This document shows positions 1-6,546 of a DNA stretch of 10,757 nt, in pieces. Below the pieces are notes generated by a model. That model ran no database searches and was not told the origin of the DNA. It saw nothing but the letters and a program-made list of their open reading frames with translations. The position numbers and the translations under genes were made by a program. The DNA is taken from positions 1 to 10,757 of the forward strand of contig JAFMAA010000031.1 of assembly GCA_029785235.1 (NCBI GenBank), read 5' to 3'. This DNA is from Nitrososphaerota archaeon. GTDB lineage: Archaea; Thermoproteota; Nitrososphaeria; Nitrososphaerales; UBA183. The first letter of the stretch is position 1; every line of letters starts with the position of its first letter.

Positions 1-453
1 GCTCCTGAACAGCTCTTCTGAGGAACCGCCGGGAAGGTCGGTCCTGCCACAGTTCCCGATGAACAGCGTGTCTCCGGTGAAGAGGTTCTCCCCGTCATAG
101 AGGCAGATGCTGTCTTCTGTGTGACCAGGGGTATAGACGACTCTCGCTTCTACTTCCCCAAGCGAAAGGGTGTCGCCGTCGCCTACGGAGATGTCATGTT
201 CGATGGGGGACCGCCGGTGGGCTACGATCTTAGCCCCGGTGTAATCGGCCAGCTCTCTCAGAGACGACGTATGATCGGAGTGTCTGTGGGTGGCGACCGC
301 GAACTTGATTTTGACATCGTCTTCCTTCGCGGCGTTGACTATGGGGTCGATCTCCCAACCAGAATCAACCACGAGCCCCTCTCCCCCAGCCCTGTCGGCG
401 AGGAGGTACACGAAGTTCTGCATGGTCCCCACAGCTATCTGTCTGACGAGCAT
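1..453 (-). CDS. ETHE1/glyoxalase II-like metallo-beta-lactamase-fold hydrolase (3' part outside window)
   Basis: The minus strand is open from an ATG at 453 to the window edge (151 codons), so the C-terminal part is missing. It shows the metal-binding signature HRHSDH at residues 56-61, PGHTEDS at 109-115 and FTGDTLF at 125-131. A following GNCGRTDL (133-140) strongly recalls the GRTDF stretch of ETHE1-type persulfide dioxygenases and related glyoxalase II enzymes. Such enzymes are cytosolic and use one or two metal ions to oxidise glutathione persulfide or hydrolyse thioesters; the substrate here cannot be decided. A stop codon lies eight codons before the ATG and a GTG directly precedes it, so the start is well bounded. 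It looks like ordinary metabolism and marks the edge of the accessory region. The fold call is firm; the exact reaction is inferred. Confidence 0.88.
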   Translation of the reverse strand, partial: MLVRQIAVGTMQNFVYLLADRAGGEGLVVDSGWEIDPIVNAAKEDDVKIKFAVATHRHSDHTSSLRELADYTGAKIVAHRRSPIEHDISVGDGDTLSLGEVEARVVYTPGHTEDSICLYDGENLFTGDTLFIGNCGRTDLPGGSSEELFRS

Positions 454-664
454 CACGGAACCTGCTTCGTGCCACTAATCATGTGTTGCGCAGAGTCATG
501 AGGCGTCTGAAAACATGCCGCGGGTCGGATTAAAGCTGTAATCTGCCGGTAGATTGAGAACGAACTCGAATGCGAAGTCCGAGTCCGCCGAAGCGATTCC
601 TATGCAAGAAACCCACTAGACGTGTCCTCCGGCAACCCATATGTCGATTTCGCGAGCGTGGGTG

Positions 665-670
665 TTTTAT
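665..670 (+). promoter_or_regulatory. Possible TATA box for the HPPY methyltransferase gene
   Basis: TTTTAT at this position would place a transcript start near 693, giving an approximately 30-base leader before ATG 724. It supports the later start codon over GTG 622. The match is short and the case is weak. The remaining sequence between 454 and 723 shows nothing else convincing. Confidence 0.25.
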
Positions 671-723
671 GCCGTCGGGGAATAGAATGTCGGTGTTTCA
701 GGACGGTTCTTGCGCCGAAAAGG

Positions 724-1617
724 ATGGAACTGGTAAGCCCCCCGGATTATCGCGACTACCTGGCCCATCACTACAAGGTCCCAATCGGGGGCTCAGAGAT
801 AACGCTGAGGAAGAACTGGAACATCAGCCAGTACGGGCCAAATCACTATCAGCCCGAGGAATGGACAGTCTGGAGCTTCCCGGACAGAGGCAACTGGGCG
901 ACTCACGGTGGCGACTACCCTGGGAACTGGAGCCCGTTCATCCCCCGAAACCTGCTGGACAGGTACACAAAGGTGGGCGAGACCGTGTGCGATCCTACGG
1001 TGGGAAGCGGCACGACCCTCGTCGAGTCGAAGCTGATGGGCAGGAACGCGATTGGTGTAGATCTCAACCCTGACGCATGCATGATTGCGATGAACCGGCT
1101 CGACTTCGATTTCTCGAACCCACGGCAAATCGAGACTCCCAGAATCGACGTCTACTGCGGCGACGCTAGGAACCTCGACGCCATAAGAGGCGAGAGCTTA
1201 GAGTTAGTGGTCTTACACCCGCCGTACGCAGGGCTGATTCGTTACTCGGAAGGGAACCCGGGCGACCTTTCGCACCTCGGCATAAAGGAGTTCGTCCATG
1301 AAATCGGCTTCGTGGCGAAAGAATGTCTGAGGATATTGAAGCAGAATCGACATTGCGCAGTCCTAGTAGGAGACACTCGTTTACGCGGCCACTACGTTCC
1401 TCTGAGCATCGGGGTCCTTTCTGCCTTCCTCGCAGCAGGGTTCGTGCTTAAAGAGGACATCATCAAGATTCAACATCAGACGAGGTCCGCTAGGGAGCGC
1501 TGGACCGACAGGTCGTACGGCTTCTACAAGATAGCCCACGAGCACCTGTATGTGCTGCGGAGGCCAGTCTCGGGAGAGCGCATGGTCGATTTCGAGAACA
1601 GCCTACTATGGTGGTAG
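724..1617 (+). CDS. Solitary DNA methyltransferase, amino-methylating (N4-cytosine/N6-adenine) class, HPPY motif
   Basis: A 297-residue SAM-dependent DNA methyltransferase. Motif I is DPTVGSGTT at residues 90-98, motif II is GVDLNP at 111-116, and the catalytic motif IV is HPPY at 165-168, in place of the usual (D/N/S)PPY. Motif I precedes motif IV, with a motif X-like segment (FIPRNLLDRY) just before motif I. Further conserved-looking blocks are VGDTR (215-219), the GFVLKEDIIKIQH stretch (239-251) and AHEHLYV (271-277). These fit a family I recall from archaea and some bacteria in which HPPY is followed by YS and GDLS blocks, as here. The frame stays open upstream to a GTG at 622, but the first 34 codons look unlike a methyltransferase N-terminus, so ATG 724 is preferred. 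No endonuclease lies beside it. Whether it methylates N4-cytosine or N6-adenine cannot be told. Confidence 0.87.
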   Translation: MELVSPPDYRDYLAHHYKVPIGGSEITLRKNWNISQYGPNHYQPEEWTVWSFPDRGNWATHGGDYPGNWSPFIPRNLLDRYTKVGETVCDPTVGSGTTLVESKLMGRNAIGVDLNPDACMIAMNRLDFDFSNPRQIETPRIDVYCGDARNLDAIRGESLELVVLHPPYAGLIRYSEGNPGDLSHLGIKEFVHEIGFVAKECLRILKQNRHCAVLVGDTRLRGHYVPLSIGVLSAFLAAGFVLKEDIIKIQHQTRSARERWTDRSYGFYKIAHEHLYVLRRPVSGERMVDFENSLLWW

Positions 1618-1744
1618 GGGGCGACGCAGCAAGATAACAGTTGCGGTGAGTTGTTCTCACTGACGTCTTCGTCGCCAGACTGATGAGGTGCTCGTTTCCC
1701 CTAGCGCCATGGAAGGCGGGGCCAAGGGCGGGGTGACGTCAAGC
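1618..1744. other. Gene-free stretch
   Basis: No credible coding frame, RNA or repeat was seen between the methyltransferase stop and the TATA box at 1745. Together with the candidate RNA and the bases 1991-2213 it makes up roughly 600 bases without a supported protein gene. Confidence 0.5.
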
Positions 1745-1750
1745 TTTATA
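1745..1750 (+). promoter_or_regulatory. TATA box upstream of candidate structured RNA
   Basis: TTTATA is centred near 1747, in the middle of a stretch without a credible protein gene. The usual archaeal distance of about 26 bases puts transcription start at about 1774. The 5' strand of a long base-paired stem begins exactly there (1775), so box and RNA support each other. Confidence 0.5.
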
Positions 1751-1774
1751 GCTCGAAGCGCCAAATAAACACTT

Positions 1775-1990
1775 GGAGAGGCGGGGAAGAAAGCAGCACG
1801 TTTTTGGCGTGCCCTATGAACCCGAGTCTGGGGCCCGGAGGGCGACGGCGTCCACGACGTGCTTGGCTGGCTACTCCCCTCGCCTTCTCTCCTTAGTCTT
1901 TGTAGGGGTGGATTCTGGGGCAGAGCCCAGGCTAAGTCTTCCTGAGACTTCTGGCTGTGGTCATGGCCTTTTCGAACCGTGACCGCGATG
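1775..1990 (+). ncRNA. Candidate structured non-coding RNA (family unknown)
   Basis: This 530-base region between the methyltransferase and the CARF gene has no convincing protein gene but is rich in stems. Positions 1775-1786 pair with 1876-1892 in an enclosing helix of about 14 base pairs with a TT bulge and a single T bulge. Inside it, GCACG (1796-1800) pairs with CGTGC (1808-1812). Downstream, CTGGG (1915-1919) pairs with CCCAG (1926-1930) and AAGTCT (1934-1939) with AGACTT (1945-1950). GGTCATGG (1959-1966) pairs with CCGTGACC (1977-1984), extendable to about 11 pairs by wobbles. The enclosing helix begins where the TATA box at 1745 predicts the transcript start. I compared it by eye with SRP RNA and RNase P RNA and could not make either fit. 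The 3' end is set at the last stem and is uncertain; a T-rich stretch (2011-2021) could end the transcript. Confidence 0.45.
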
Positions 1991-2175
1991 AGTTCTGTTC
2001 TTAGGATTAACCGTGGTTTTGTTACTGACAGGCGCATTTGATTCCGTGGCCTAGGCCGGCCACTCGAAGAACGTCTTATCGGGTCACCCCCACACCAGTT
2101 GCTTCCATACTGTTCACAACGCCAAGTCGGGAGGTTGCAGGTTTGCGTTGAAAAGGATGGCGATTCTTACAAAAG

Positions 2176-2184
2176 TTTATGTAA
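2176..2184 (+). promoter_or_regulatory. TATA-like box for the CARF gene, inside its longest open frame
   Basis: TTTATGTAA preceded by AAAAG resembles an archaeal BRE/TATA pair. It predicts transcription start near 2205, about 9 bases before a TTG at 2214. It lies downstream of the two ATG codons (2148, 2157) that a length-based caller would choose, and so argues for the TTG start. Confidence 0.35.
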
Positions 2185-2213
2185 TTTCCTTCTATCCAAA
2201 TGAACCAAAACTC

Positions 2214-3002
2214 TTGGCGTTCGTAGCCCGCGTCCAGATCATTCCAATTGGGCCGCGAGCTTGTCGAGTTGCAAGTTTAGCTGGTGCTTTGAAAGTGGAT
2301 AGATTGTGCTTGGTGCTCGACAGAGAAGACAAGAAGGCGAAGCAGAGTGCCGAAACCCTGAGAAGTCTGTTGGGAGGCAGAGTGAAGGTCAGAGAAGAGC
2401 ACGCGGATGTCTGGGACCTTCATCAATGCTTGGAGAAGTTTCGCCGGATAATTGAAAGAGAGAGGGGGAATCAGATTGCTCTTAACGTCTCGATGGGCAC
2501 CGAAGTAACTACCACCGCGGGGATGCTCGCTTGCATGTTATGGGGACCTGAAGTCCAGATGTTCTGCGACCGCGCCTATGTCAGGCACGACCCGAACAAG
2601 CCAAGCGCTAGGTTCGTACCAATCGAAACGCTATCAATCCCTTCCCCTAAGAAGGAGGCGCTCGCGGTGCTCAGGATTCTGGCGAGTCAGCCCGGGCAAA
2701 AAATAAGGAGAGGGCGACTTATCGAGATTCTTTACGACAGAGGAGTGATAGCAAAAAAACAATCCAAGAATGACAAGCAAGGAAACCCGAAGGAATTTAC
2801 GAGTCAAGCGAAACAGAGCCAATTGAACTCCATTCTTGGTTCGATACGCATTAATCCAAGGTGCATTGAAATCCAGGACGTTGGGAAAAGGTGTGAAATT
2901 GTCCTGACTAAGTTGGGTTTGAACGTTTTGAGAATTTTCCAGGGGCAGTTCTCAGACTATCTCGATCCGTTTGGCCGGCAATTTCTTCCGGCAGTTCCGT
3001 AA
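2214..3002 (+). CDS. CARF-like sensor domain plus winged-helix protein (HFX_2341/DUF6293-like)
   Basis: The protein is 262 residues from TTG 2214. Residues 5-15 (the ARVQIIPIG strand) and 90-110 (NVSMGTEVTTTAGMLA) match the Rossmann-like pattern of archaeal CARF proteins of the HFX_2341/DUF6293 kind. In these a strand-plus-NxSxG loop is followed by a helix rich in Ala, Gly and Met. CARF domains bind cyclic oligonucleotides or related nucleotides. Residues 144-245 look like a winged helix-turn-helix, ending in an LTKLGLNVL wing-and-helix pattern, so the likely role is ligand-controlled transcription. TTG 2214 was chosen because the longer forms from ATG 2148 or 2157 add about 20 residues before the first CARF strand and cover a TATA-like box. 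The gene is more AT-rich than its neighbours, consistent with transfer. No CRISPR-Cas gene is nearby. The CARF call rests on motifs recalled by eye. Confidence 0.7.
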   Translation: MAFVARVQIIPIGPRACRVASLAGALKVDRLCLVLDREDKKAKQSAETLRSLLGGRVKVREEHADVWDLHQCLEKFRRIIERERGNQIALNVSMGTEVTTTAGMLACMLWGPEVQMFCDRAYVRHDPNKPSARFVPIETLSIPSPKKEALAVLRILASQPGQKIRRGRLIEILYDRGVIAKKQSKNDKQGNPKEFTSQAKQSQLNSILGSIRINPRCIEIQDVGKRCEIVLTKLGLNVLRIFQGQFSDYLDPFGRQFLPAVP

Positions 3003-3151
3003 ACGGACGAGCTCGCTCGTGCTTGGTTGCACAACATCGTGGATTCTGAAGCATTCGAGAAACTGGAGCAGATTGACGAGCCACTGGTTCGCAACAATCC
3101 GAGGAAGTTCGAGAAGTATTGGAATGGCTTTGGCCCCGAAAGCAGGGACTC
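3003..3151 (+). other. Open in-frame tail after the CARF gene stop
   Basis: The reading frame of the CARF gene stays open past its TAA (3000-3002) until 3218. The part up to the hairpin at 3152 reads as a soluble, charged peptide (for example AFEKLEQIDEPLVRNNPRKF) with codon use like a gene. Possible starts are TTG 3027 and GTG 3036. It could be a small separate gene, a remnant of a longer C-terminus cut off by a nonsense change, or chance. No function is recognised. Confidence 0.3.
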
Positions 3152-3176
3152 GCCTCAGTCTGAGGCTACTTTTCTT
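3152..3176. terminator. Hairpin terminator between convergent genes
   Basis: A perfect 6-bp stem, GCCTCA (3152-3157) and TGAGGC (3161-3166) around a GTC loop, is followed on the plus strand by a T-rich run (3167-3176). It sits exactly where the plus-strand CARF unit meets the stop codon of the last minus-strand operon gene (3166-3168). It would best serve the plus-strand transcript. Confidence 0.45.
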
Positions 3177-3786
3177 CTCCGGGGCCCTTGGGCTTTACTT
3201 CCACAAGAAGGAGGTTGACTTGGTGCCGCTTGCCGCTAATCTCCAGTTTGCCCTGCGCATGCCAACCTGTCCGGCCTGATTCAAAGGGGTGGTCCTTTCC
3301 TCTCCTCGTGAAGTAAAATACGCCGATGGTTTTTCCGTCGTCGTCGATGATTTGGGCCTGCATCGTTGCGGGACGAAGGTTTGCATTATTTACCTGTTCC
3401 CGTGGCGGAGGGGGTAGCCGGCTTCCAGTAAGGCCTGCGGCACTGGGCGCCTCCATGCGTTCCGAACTAAGCCCATACGCCTTAGCGGACTCGGTCGCTC
3501 CATCACTTCCCTTGCTTCTCGGCCGACTGTGTCCCGCTATCCAGGGAGGAGCGGACCCCTCTTCCGGCAGCTGCGCTTCGTACTCGAGGTTTCGTGGGAC
3601 CAGCCCAAGTTTCTTGCTCTCCTCGATGAAGGACCTCACAGTCCTGGGCCCAGCCAAACCGTCGTATACGGGACCCGGGTTCCATTCAGGTCCCATGCCT
3701 GCCCTCCTCAGCACGAGTATCGCGATGCACTTGGGGCAATACTCGGAAGCGCTCGGTGATGAGCTGTAGTGGCCCGTCTGGTCCAT
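3166..3786 (-). CDS. Unrecognised zinc-binding protein, main part (frame broken at its N-terminus)
   Basis: This 206-codon frame opens at ATG 3786, directly after an in-frame TAA. It has a CPKC pair at residues 17-20, a Gly/Pro/Ser-rich middle (70-135) likely to be disordered, and a charged beta-rich C-terminal block (142-200; for example DDDGKTIGVFYFTRRGKDH) that looks conserved. I do not recognise the family. The ATG is probably not the true start. The frame one base off, just upstream, encodes the missing half of a zinc ribbon (CPPGTH and CSKC) and begins 8 bases after the preceding operon gene. Reading through with a -1 shift near 3787 gives one protein of about 249 residues. A single lost A in an AAAA run would produce this, as would a real mutation or programmed shift. 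It is the last gene of the Dam/DndD-like operon, so a DNA-contacting accessory role is plausible but inferred. Confidence 0.6.
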   Translation of the reverse strand: MDQTGHYSSSPSASEYCPKCIAILVLRRAGMGPEWNPGPVYDGLAGPRTVRSFIEESKKLGLVPRNLEYEAQLPEEGSAPPWIAGHSRPRSKGSDGATESAKAYGLSSERMEAPSAAGLTGSRLPPPPREQVNNANLRPATMQAQIIDDDGKTIGVFYFTRRGKDHPFESGRTGWHAQGKLEISGKRHQVNLLLVEVKPKGPGEEK

Positions 3787-3914
3787 TTACCGGTGGTGGA
3801 GTTGCACTTGGAGCACTGCATGTAGTAGCCCATGTCGATTGAGAAATCATGCGTCCCTGGGGGGCATGCCCTCTTGCGGCGCCCGGATTGTACGGCCCGC
3901 GAACCACGGCTCAA
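3787..3914 (-). pseudogene. N-terminal zinc-ribbon piece of the same gene, in another frame
   Basis: A TTG at 3914 lies 8 bases after the stop of the upstream operon gene. From there this frame encodes a basic start and then a zinc-ribbon half: CPPGTHDF followed by YYMQCSKCN. The frame itself runs on to 3708, but sense-looking sequence moves to the -1 frame at about 3786, where H and CPKC complete the ribbon. The two parts together give C/H, CxxC, H and CxxC ligands. Either the gene is disrupted, or one base is missing from the assembly in the GGTAAATGG region. Confidence 0.5.
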
Positions 3915-3922
3915 CTATGGTC

Positions 3923-4348
3923 TCAAATCCCGGCTGACTTCTGGCGCGAGACCTTTATCCAAGCTTCGAAGTCAATCCTCCCGCTCTTCTTGAATTCGTT
4001 GTAGATGGTCCGAAGGCCGCCTTCTGCGAATTGCATCATCAGGTGGCCAATTTCCGCTTCGCCTGCCTCGGGGTACATCGATTTGATGACAAGCGGGAAT
4101 ATCCCATAGGGATCCCGATTGACATACGTGTCCAGGATGCTAATCATTTGGTCGAACTTCGCCTCCGCGAGGTCTCGGGTGATTACCCCTATCGCAAGCG
4201 AGAAGACGAAGACGTCAATCTGCTGACCGAAGGGCTTGAAATCACCCTTGCCTTCCTTAAGCTCCTCAAGCATCTTCTTCCCCTCCGCAGTGGTGAAAAT
4301 CCTCTGACTCGGGCTGACATACCGAAAGCCGATTCCTCTGGAACTCAA
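3923..4348 (-). CDS. Dnd-system-associated protein 4-like protein
   Basis: A 141-residue protein starting with TTG 4348, which overlaps the stop of the ATPase gene in a 4-base TTGA. That overlap implies coupled translation. Features are a short N-terminal segment (FTTAEGKKMLEELKE), then FKPFGQQIDVFVFSLAIGV (38-56), a helical middle, and the FAEGGLRTIYNEF segment near 107-119. This layout resembles the small Dnd-system-associated protein 4 family, where a dVFxxAxxLG block is followed much later by an EEYAnGG-like block. The role of that family is not well established; it accompanies DNA phosphorothioation and related modification clusters. Position directly behind a DndD-type ATPase supports the match. 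The similarity is from memory and is moderate only; a DndE-like protein is an alternative but fits less well. Confidence 0.6.
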   Translation of the reverse strand: MSSRGIGFRYVSPSQRIFTTAEGKKMLEELKEGKGDFKPFGQQIDVFVFSLAIGVITRDLAEAKFDQMISILDTYVNRDPYGIFPLVIKSMYPEAGEAEIGHLMMQFAEGGLRTIYNEFKKSGRIDFEAWIKVSRQKSAGI

Positions 4349-6345
4349 CCGTTGAACTCCTCGAAGTTGCTCCTGCCTGTGCTCTTGTCCCGGCTGATGA
4401 GGTATTCCTCGGTCGAGAGGGAGTCAAGCTTACGCCTGACCGTCTCAGATTGGATTTCCGAGTCTAGGAGGAGGATGAGAACCTGCTCCGCGAAGTCGGA
4501 AAGGTTGTTCACGACTTCGAGCTGGCGCGCCTTGTCGAGCCTGCCCAGCACGAAGTCCATTATGACCGGCGCTTTGTAGCTCGCGGCCTTGTTCAGTCCG
4601 TAAATCAGCGAAAGTGCGACCAGCTCTTTGTACCCTTCTGACGGAAGGATTTTGCGCCCTTTCTTGTCGAGCATCCACGTCGAGTAATCCGGGTCTATGT
4701 CAATCCCCCGCCATCCGCCCTCCTTCGCTATCATCTCGAAGTACTTCGAGGCGTTTTCGACGATGAGCTCCTTCTTGCGCTCCGTAAGCTCCCTGATGAC
4801 ATCGTCGAAGGCCTTTGCCATGCGCGCGGCGGTCTCTTGCCTCGCAGATGTCACGGCCAGGCTTCCCTTCTGGAGTCCCTGCTTCCTGAGGATGCCCTCT
4901 AGTCGCCCCTTTCTCGAGAGGCTGTCCTTGTAGCTCTCCTGAAGGTGCCTTATCTCTTCATCAAGGGTACCCTTCTTGAAGTTCAGGGCGTCGATTTCCT
5001 CCTGCACTTTCGCTGCCTCTTGTACCTCGCTCTTCTTGATTTTTCCCTCGATTGCGAGCCTCTCATCGTCAAGCTCTACGGACCTCACCCGCAGGTCGTT
5101 GATGATTTTGTCCACCTCCTTGTAGTCGACCTTTATTGCTTCGATTCGTCCCAGCGCATACTGAATCTCATCAATGGGCGGGGTAGTCTTCTTGGCCGCC
5201 TTTTCCTGGAGCTCCTCGAGGTTGCGCTCGAGCGCCTTTCTGGAGATTGCTAGGTGCCTCATGTGCCCTTCGTCAAGCCGGGTCCCGCAGATGCATGTCG
5301 ACACCTTCCCGGACACCATGTCGTCGAGAATTCCCATCCTGGCTCTCACGTTTACAATCTGGGAACTCAGGTCGTCCGCCCCCGTTATCTCCTTGAATCG
5401 CTCAAGGGTTTCCCTTACTTGCGGGGCTATCAGGTAGTAAGGTATGTCGTCCACGAGCCTCTGCCGCATCTCCTGACGCTCCTCGATGCTGTGGTCTACG
5501 GCCTCCTTCTCCGCCCGAATCCCCCTAAGCTTAGCGTCCTCGTCTGCTATCTCCTTTAGCTCGCCTCTACGCACCTGGGCCTGGAGGAGGTCCTCGTTGA
5601 CCTTCGTTAGCTCTATCTTCTTCGCCTCCAATGTCTTGGCATATCCCTCCGACTCCGCTATGACCGCTGACAGTGCCTCGGAGTTCTGGCGGTATGTCTC
5701 GGATAGGGTGGCGTCATCCTTCATTTGGTCGAGGTACTTGCGCTGCACGCGTAGGAGGTCCTCCCTGGCCTCACGGATTTCAGGGATTCCGAGGACGAGC
5801 TCGATGGCATCCTTCGTTTCCTGGGGCTTCGATCCGCTATAGCGCCGGATGTCCTCGCCGTCGAAGAAGAAGAACTGAGATGCGTCGAACGGTAGCATGT
5901 CCTCAACCACGCCATCGGGATACTTCTCTTCCGACCCTTTGCCATGCTCCGTTAGCCTGAAGTCCTCCGCGCCGAGGTCTCGGTTCGTTCGTGGCCTCGA
6001 CGATTTCGTGGTGACGGTCCTGTGGAGGGTATACCGCTTCCTGTTGTGCTCGAAGGTGAGCGAAACCCGCATGGATGGCCTCGGGCTGTTCTCAACCGCG
6101 TCGAGGTTCATCAGGTCGAAGTCAGTCCTAGGTGCTTGGCGATCGTTTGGCCTCCCTGCAGCGTAAGCCTCGATGGCCTTCTCCCCGTACAGAGCCCAGA
6201 TGACCGCGAGGAATACGGAAGTCTTACCTGACCCGCCCTCGCCCACGAAGGTTACGACTGGCTTCCCGGAGTTCTCAGGGAACTTGACGGTCGCCGACGG
6301 CTCGTAGCATCTGAAGTGTTCCATCGTAAGCTCGATTAGGCGCAA
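4345..6345 (-). CDS. DndD-type ABC/SMC-like ATPase with central coiled coil
   Basis: A 666-residue protein. The Walker A is GEGGSGKT at residues 35-42. FFFFDGED at 158-165 is a hallmark of DndD-type ATPases. Heptad-rich coiled coil runs over about 190-300 and 365-525. Between the arms, CICG at 351-354 sits where Rad50-like proteins carry a hook, though it is CxC rather than CxxC. The ABC signature region is LPSEGYKELVALSLIYGL (567-584) and the Walker B is VIMDFVLGRLD (594-604), where DndD relatives have a D-x-P-LGRLD pattern; here Val replaces the Pro. The TTG start at 6345 is needed to include the first strand (RLIELTMEHFRCY) and lies 2 bases after the stop of the small upstream gene. DndD-family ATPases act on DNA in phosphorothioation and allied defence systems. 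The family call is strong; the exact system is not. Confidence 0.87.
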   Translation of the reverse strand: MRLIELTMEHFRCYEPSATVKFPENSGKPVVTFVGEGGSGKTSVFLAVIWALYGEKAIEAYAAGRPNDRQAPRTDFDLMNLDAVENSPRPSMRVSLTFEHNRKRYTLHRTVTTKSSRPRTNRDLGAEDFRLTEHGKGSEEKYPDGVVEDMLPFDASQFFFFDGEDIRRYSGSKPQETKDAIELVLGIPEIREAREDLLRVQRKYLDQMKDDATLSETYRQNSEALSAVIAESEGYAKTLEAKKIELTKVNEDLLQAQVRRGELKEIADEDAKLRGIRAEKEAVDHSIEERQEMRQRLVDDIPYYLIAPQVRETLERFKEITGADDLSSQIVNVRARMGILDDMVSGKVSTCICGTRLDEGHMRHLAISRKALERNLEELQEKAAKKTTPPIDEIQYALGRIEAIKVDYKEVDKIINDLRVRSVELDDERLAIEGKIKKSEVQEAAKVQEEIDALNFKKGTLDEEIRHLQESYKDSLSRKGRLEGILRKQGLQKGSLAVTSARQETAARMAKAFDDVIRELTERKKELIVENASKYFEMIAKEGGWRGIDIDPDYSTWMLDKKGRKILPSEGYKELVALSLIYGLNKAASYKAPVIMDFVLGRLDKARQLEVVNNLSDFAEQVLILLLDSEIQSETVRRKLDSLSTEEYLISRDKSTGRSNFEEFNG

Positions 6346-6347
6346 CG

Positions 6348-6544
6348 CTAGGTAACGCCTTCCTCCAGCAGTTCCTTTATCTGATCCACGAGATGCTTCT
6401 TATCGCCCGAGCGCCTGTACCTCTGCAGCCTCTCCTCCAGAATCACGCCTTCCATAAGCTCCTTCGGAACATCGTGCTCCTTGGCGGCTTTCTCTATTAG
6501 CTCCTCCAGGAGGGGGTCCAGCTTCAGGCCGAGCGCATCTCCAT
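6348..6544 (-). CDS. Small helical protein between helicase and ATPase; start disrupted by an apparent -1 frame break
   Basis: The frame ending at TAG 6348-6350 encodes about 62 residues, with a helical core (PLLEELIEKAAKEHDVP, then ELMEGVILEERLQRYRR) and an acidic helical end. It resembles the short proteins that sit beside DndD-like ATPases in DNA modification clusters. There is no ATG, GTG or TTG in this frame before residue 30. The expected start, ATG 6544, lies 2 bases after the helicase stop but closes at a TGA after six codons. Switching back one base after ATG GAG gives a clean protein starting M-E-D-A-L-G. One missing base in the assembly, a real mutation, or frameshifting would explain this. 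Spacing to the ATPase TTG is 2 bases, so it belongs to the operon. Confidence 0.55.
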
Positions 6545-6546
6545 TC

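Noticed and set aside
121..501. Plus-strand frame opposite the metallo-beta-lactamase gene
   Set aside because: The minus strand carries complete metal-binding motifs in frame; the plus frame shows none.
1775..1990. Archaeal SRP RNA or RNase P RNA
   Set aside because: GGGGAAGAAAGCAGC recalls the SRP helix 8 region and GGCAGAGCCCAGGCTA faintly recalls the RNase P 3' core. The required partner segments, order and length are absent.
1984..2026. C/D box small RNA (GCGATGA then CTGA)
   Set aside because: The C box is imperfect, no C'/D' pair is seen, and such short motifs are frequent by chance.
1657..2037. 126-codon minus-strand frame across the candidate RNA
   Set aside because: Rich in Arg, Ser and Pro with no motif or plausible operon partner; the hairpins and TATA box on the plus strand explain the region better.
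3326..3769. 147-codon plus-strand frame opposite the zinc-binding gene
   Set aside because: Low-complexity Ser/Pro/Leu content, antisense to a more protein-like frame, and no start signal.
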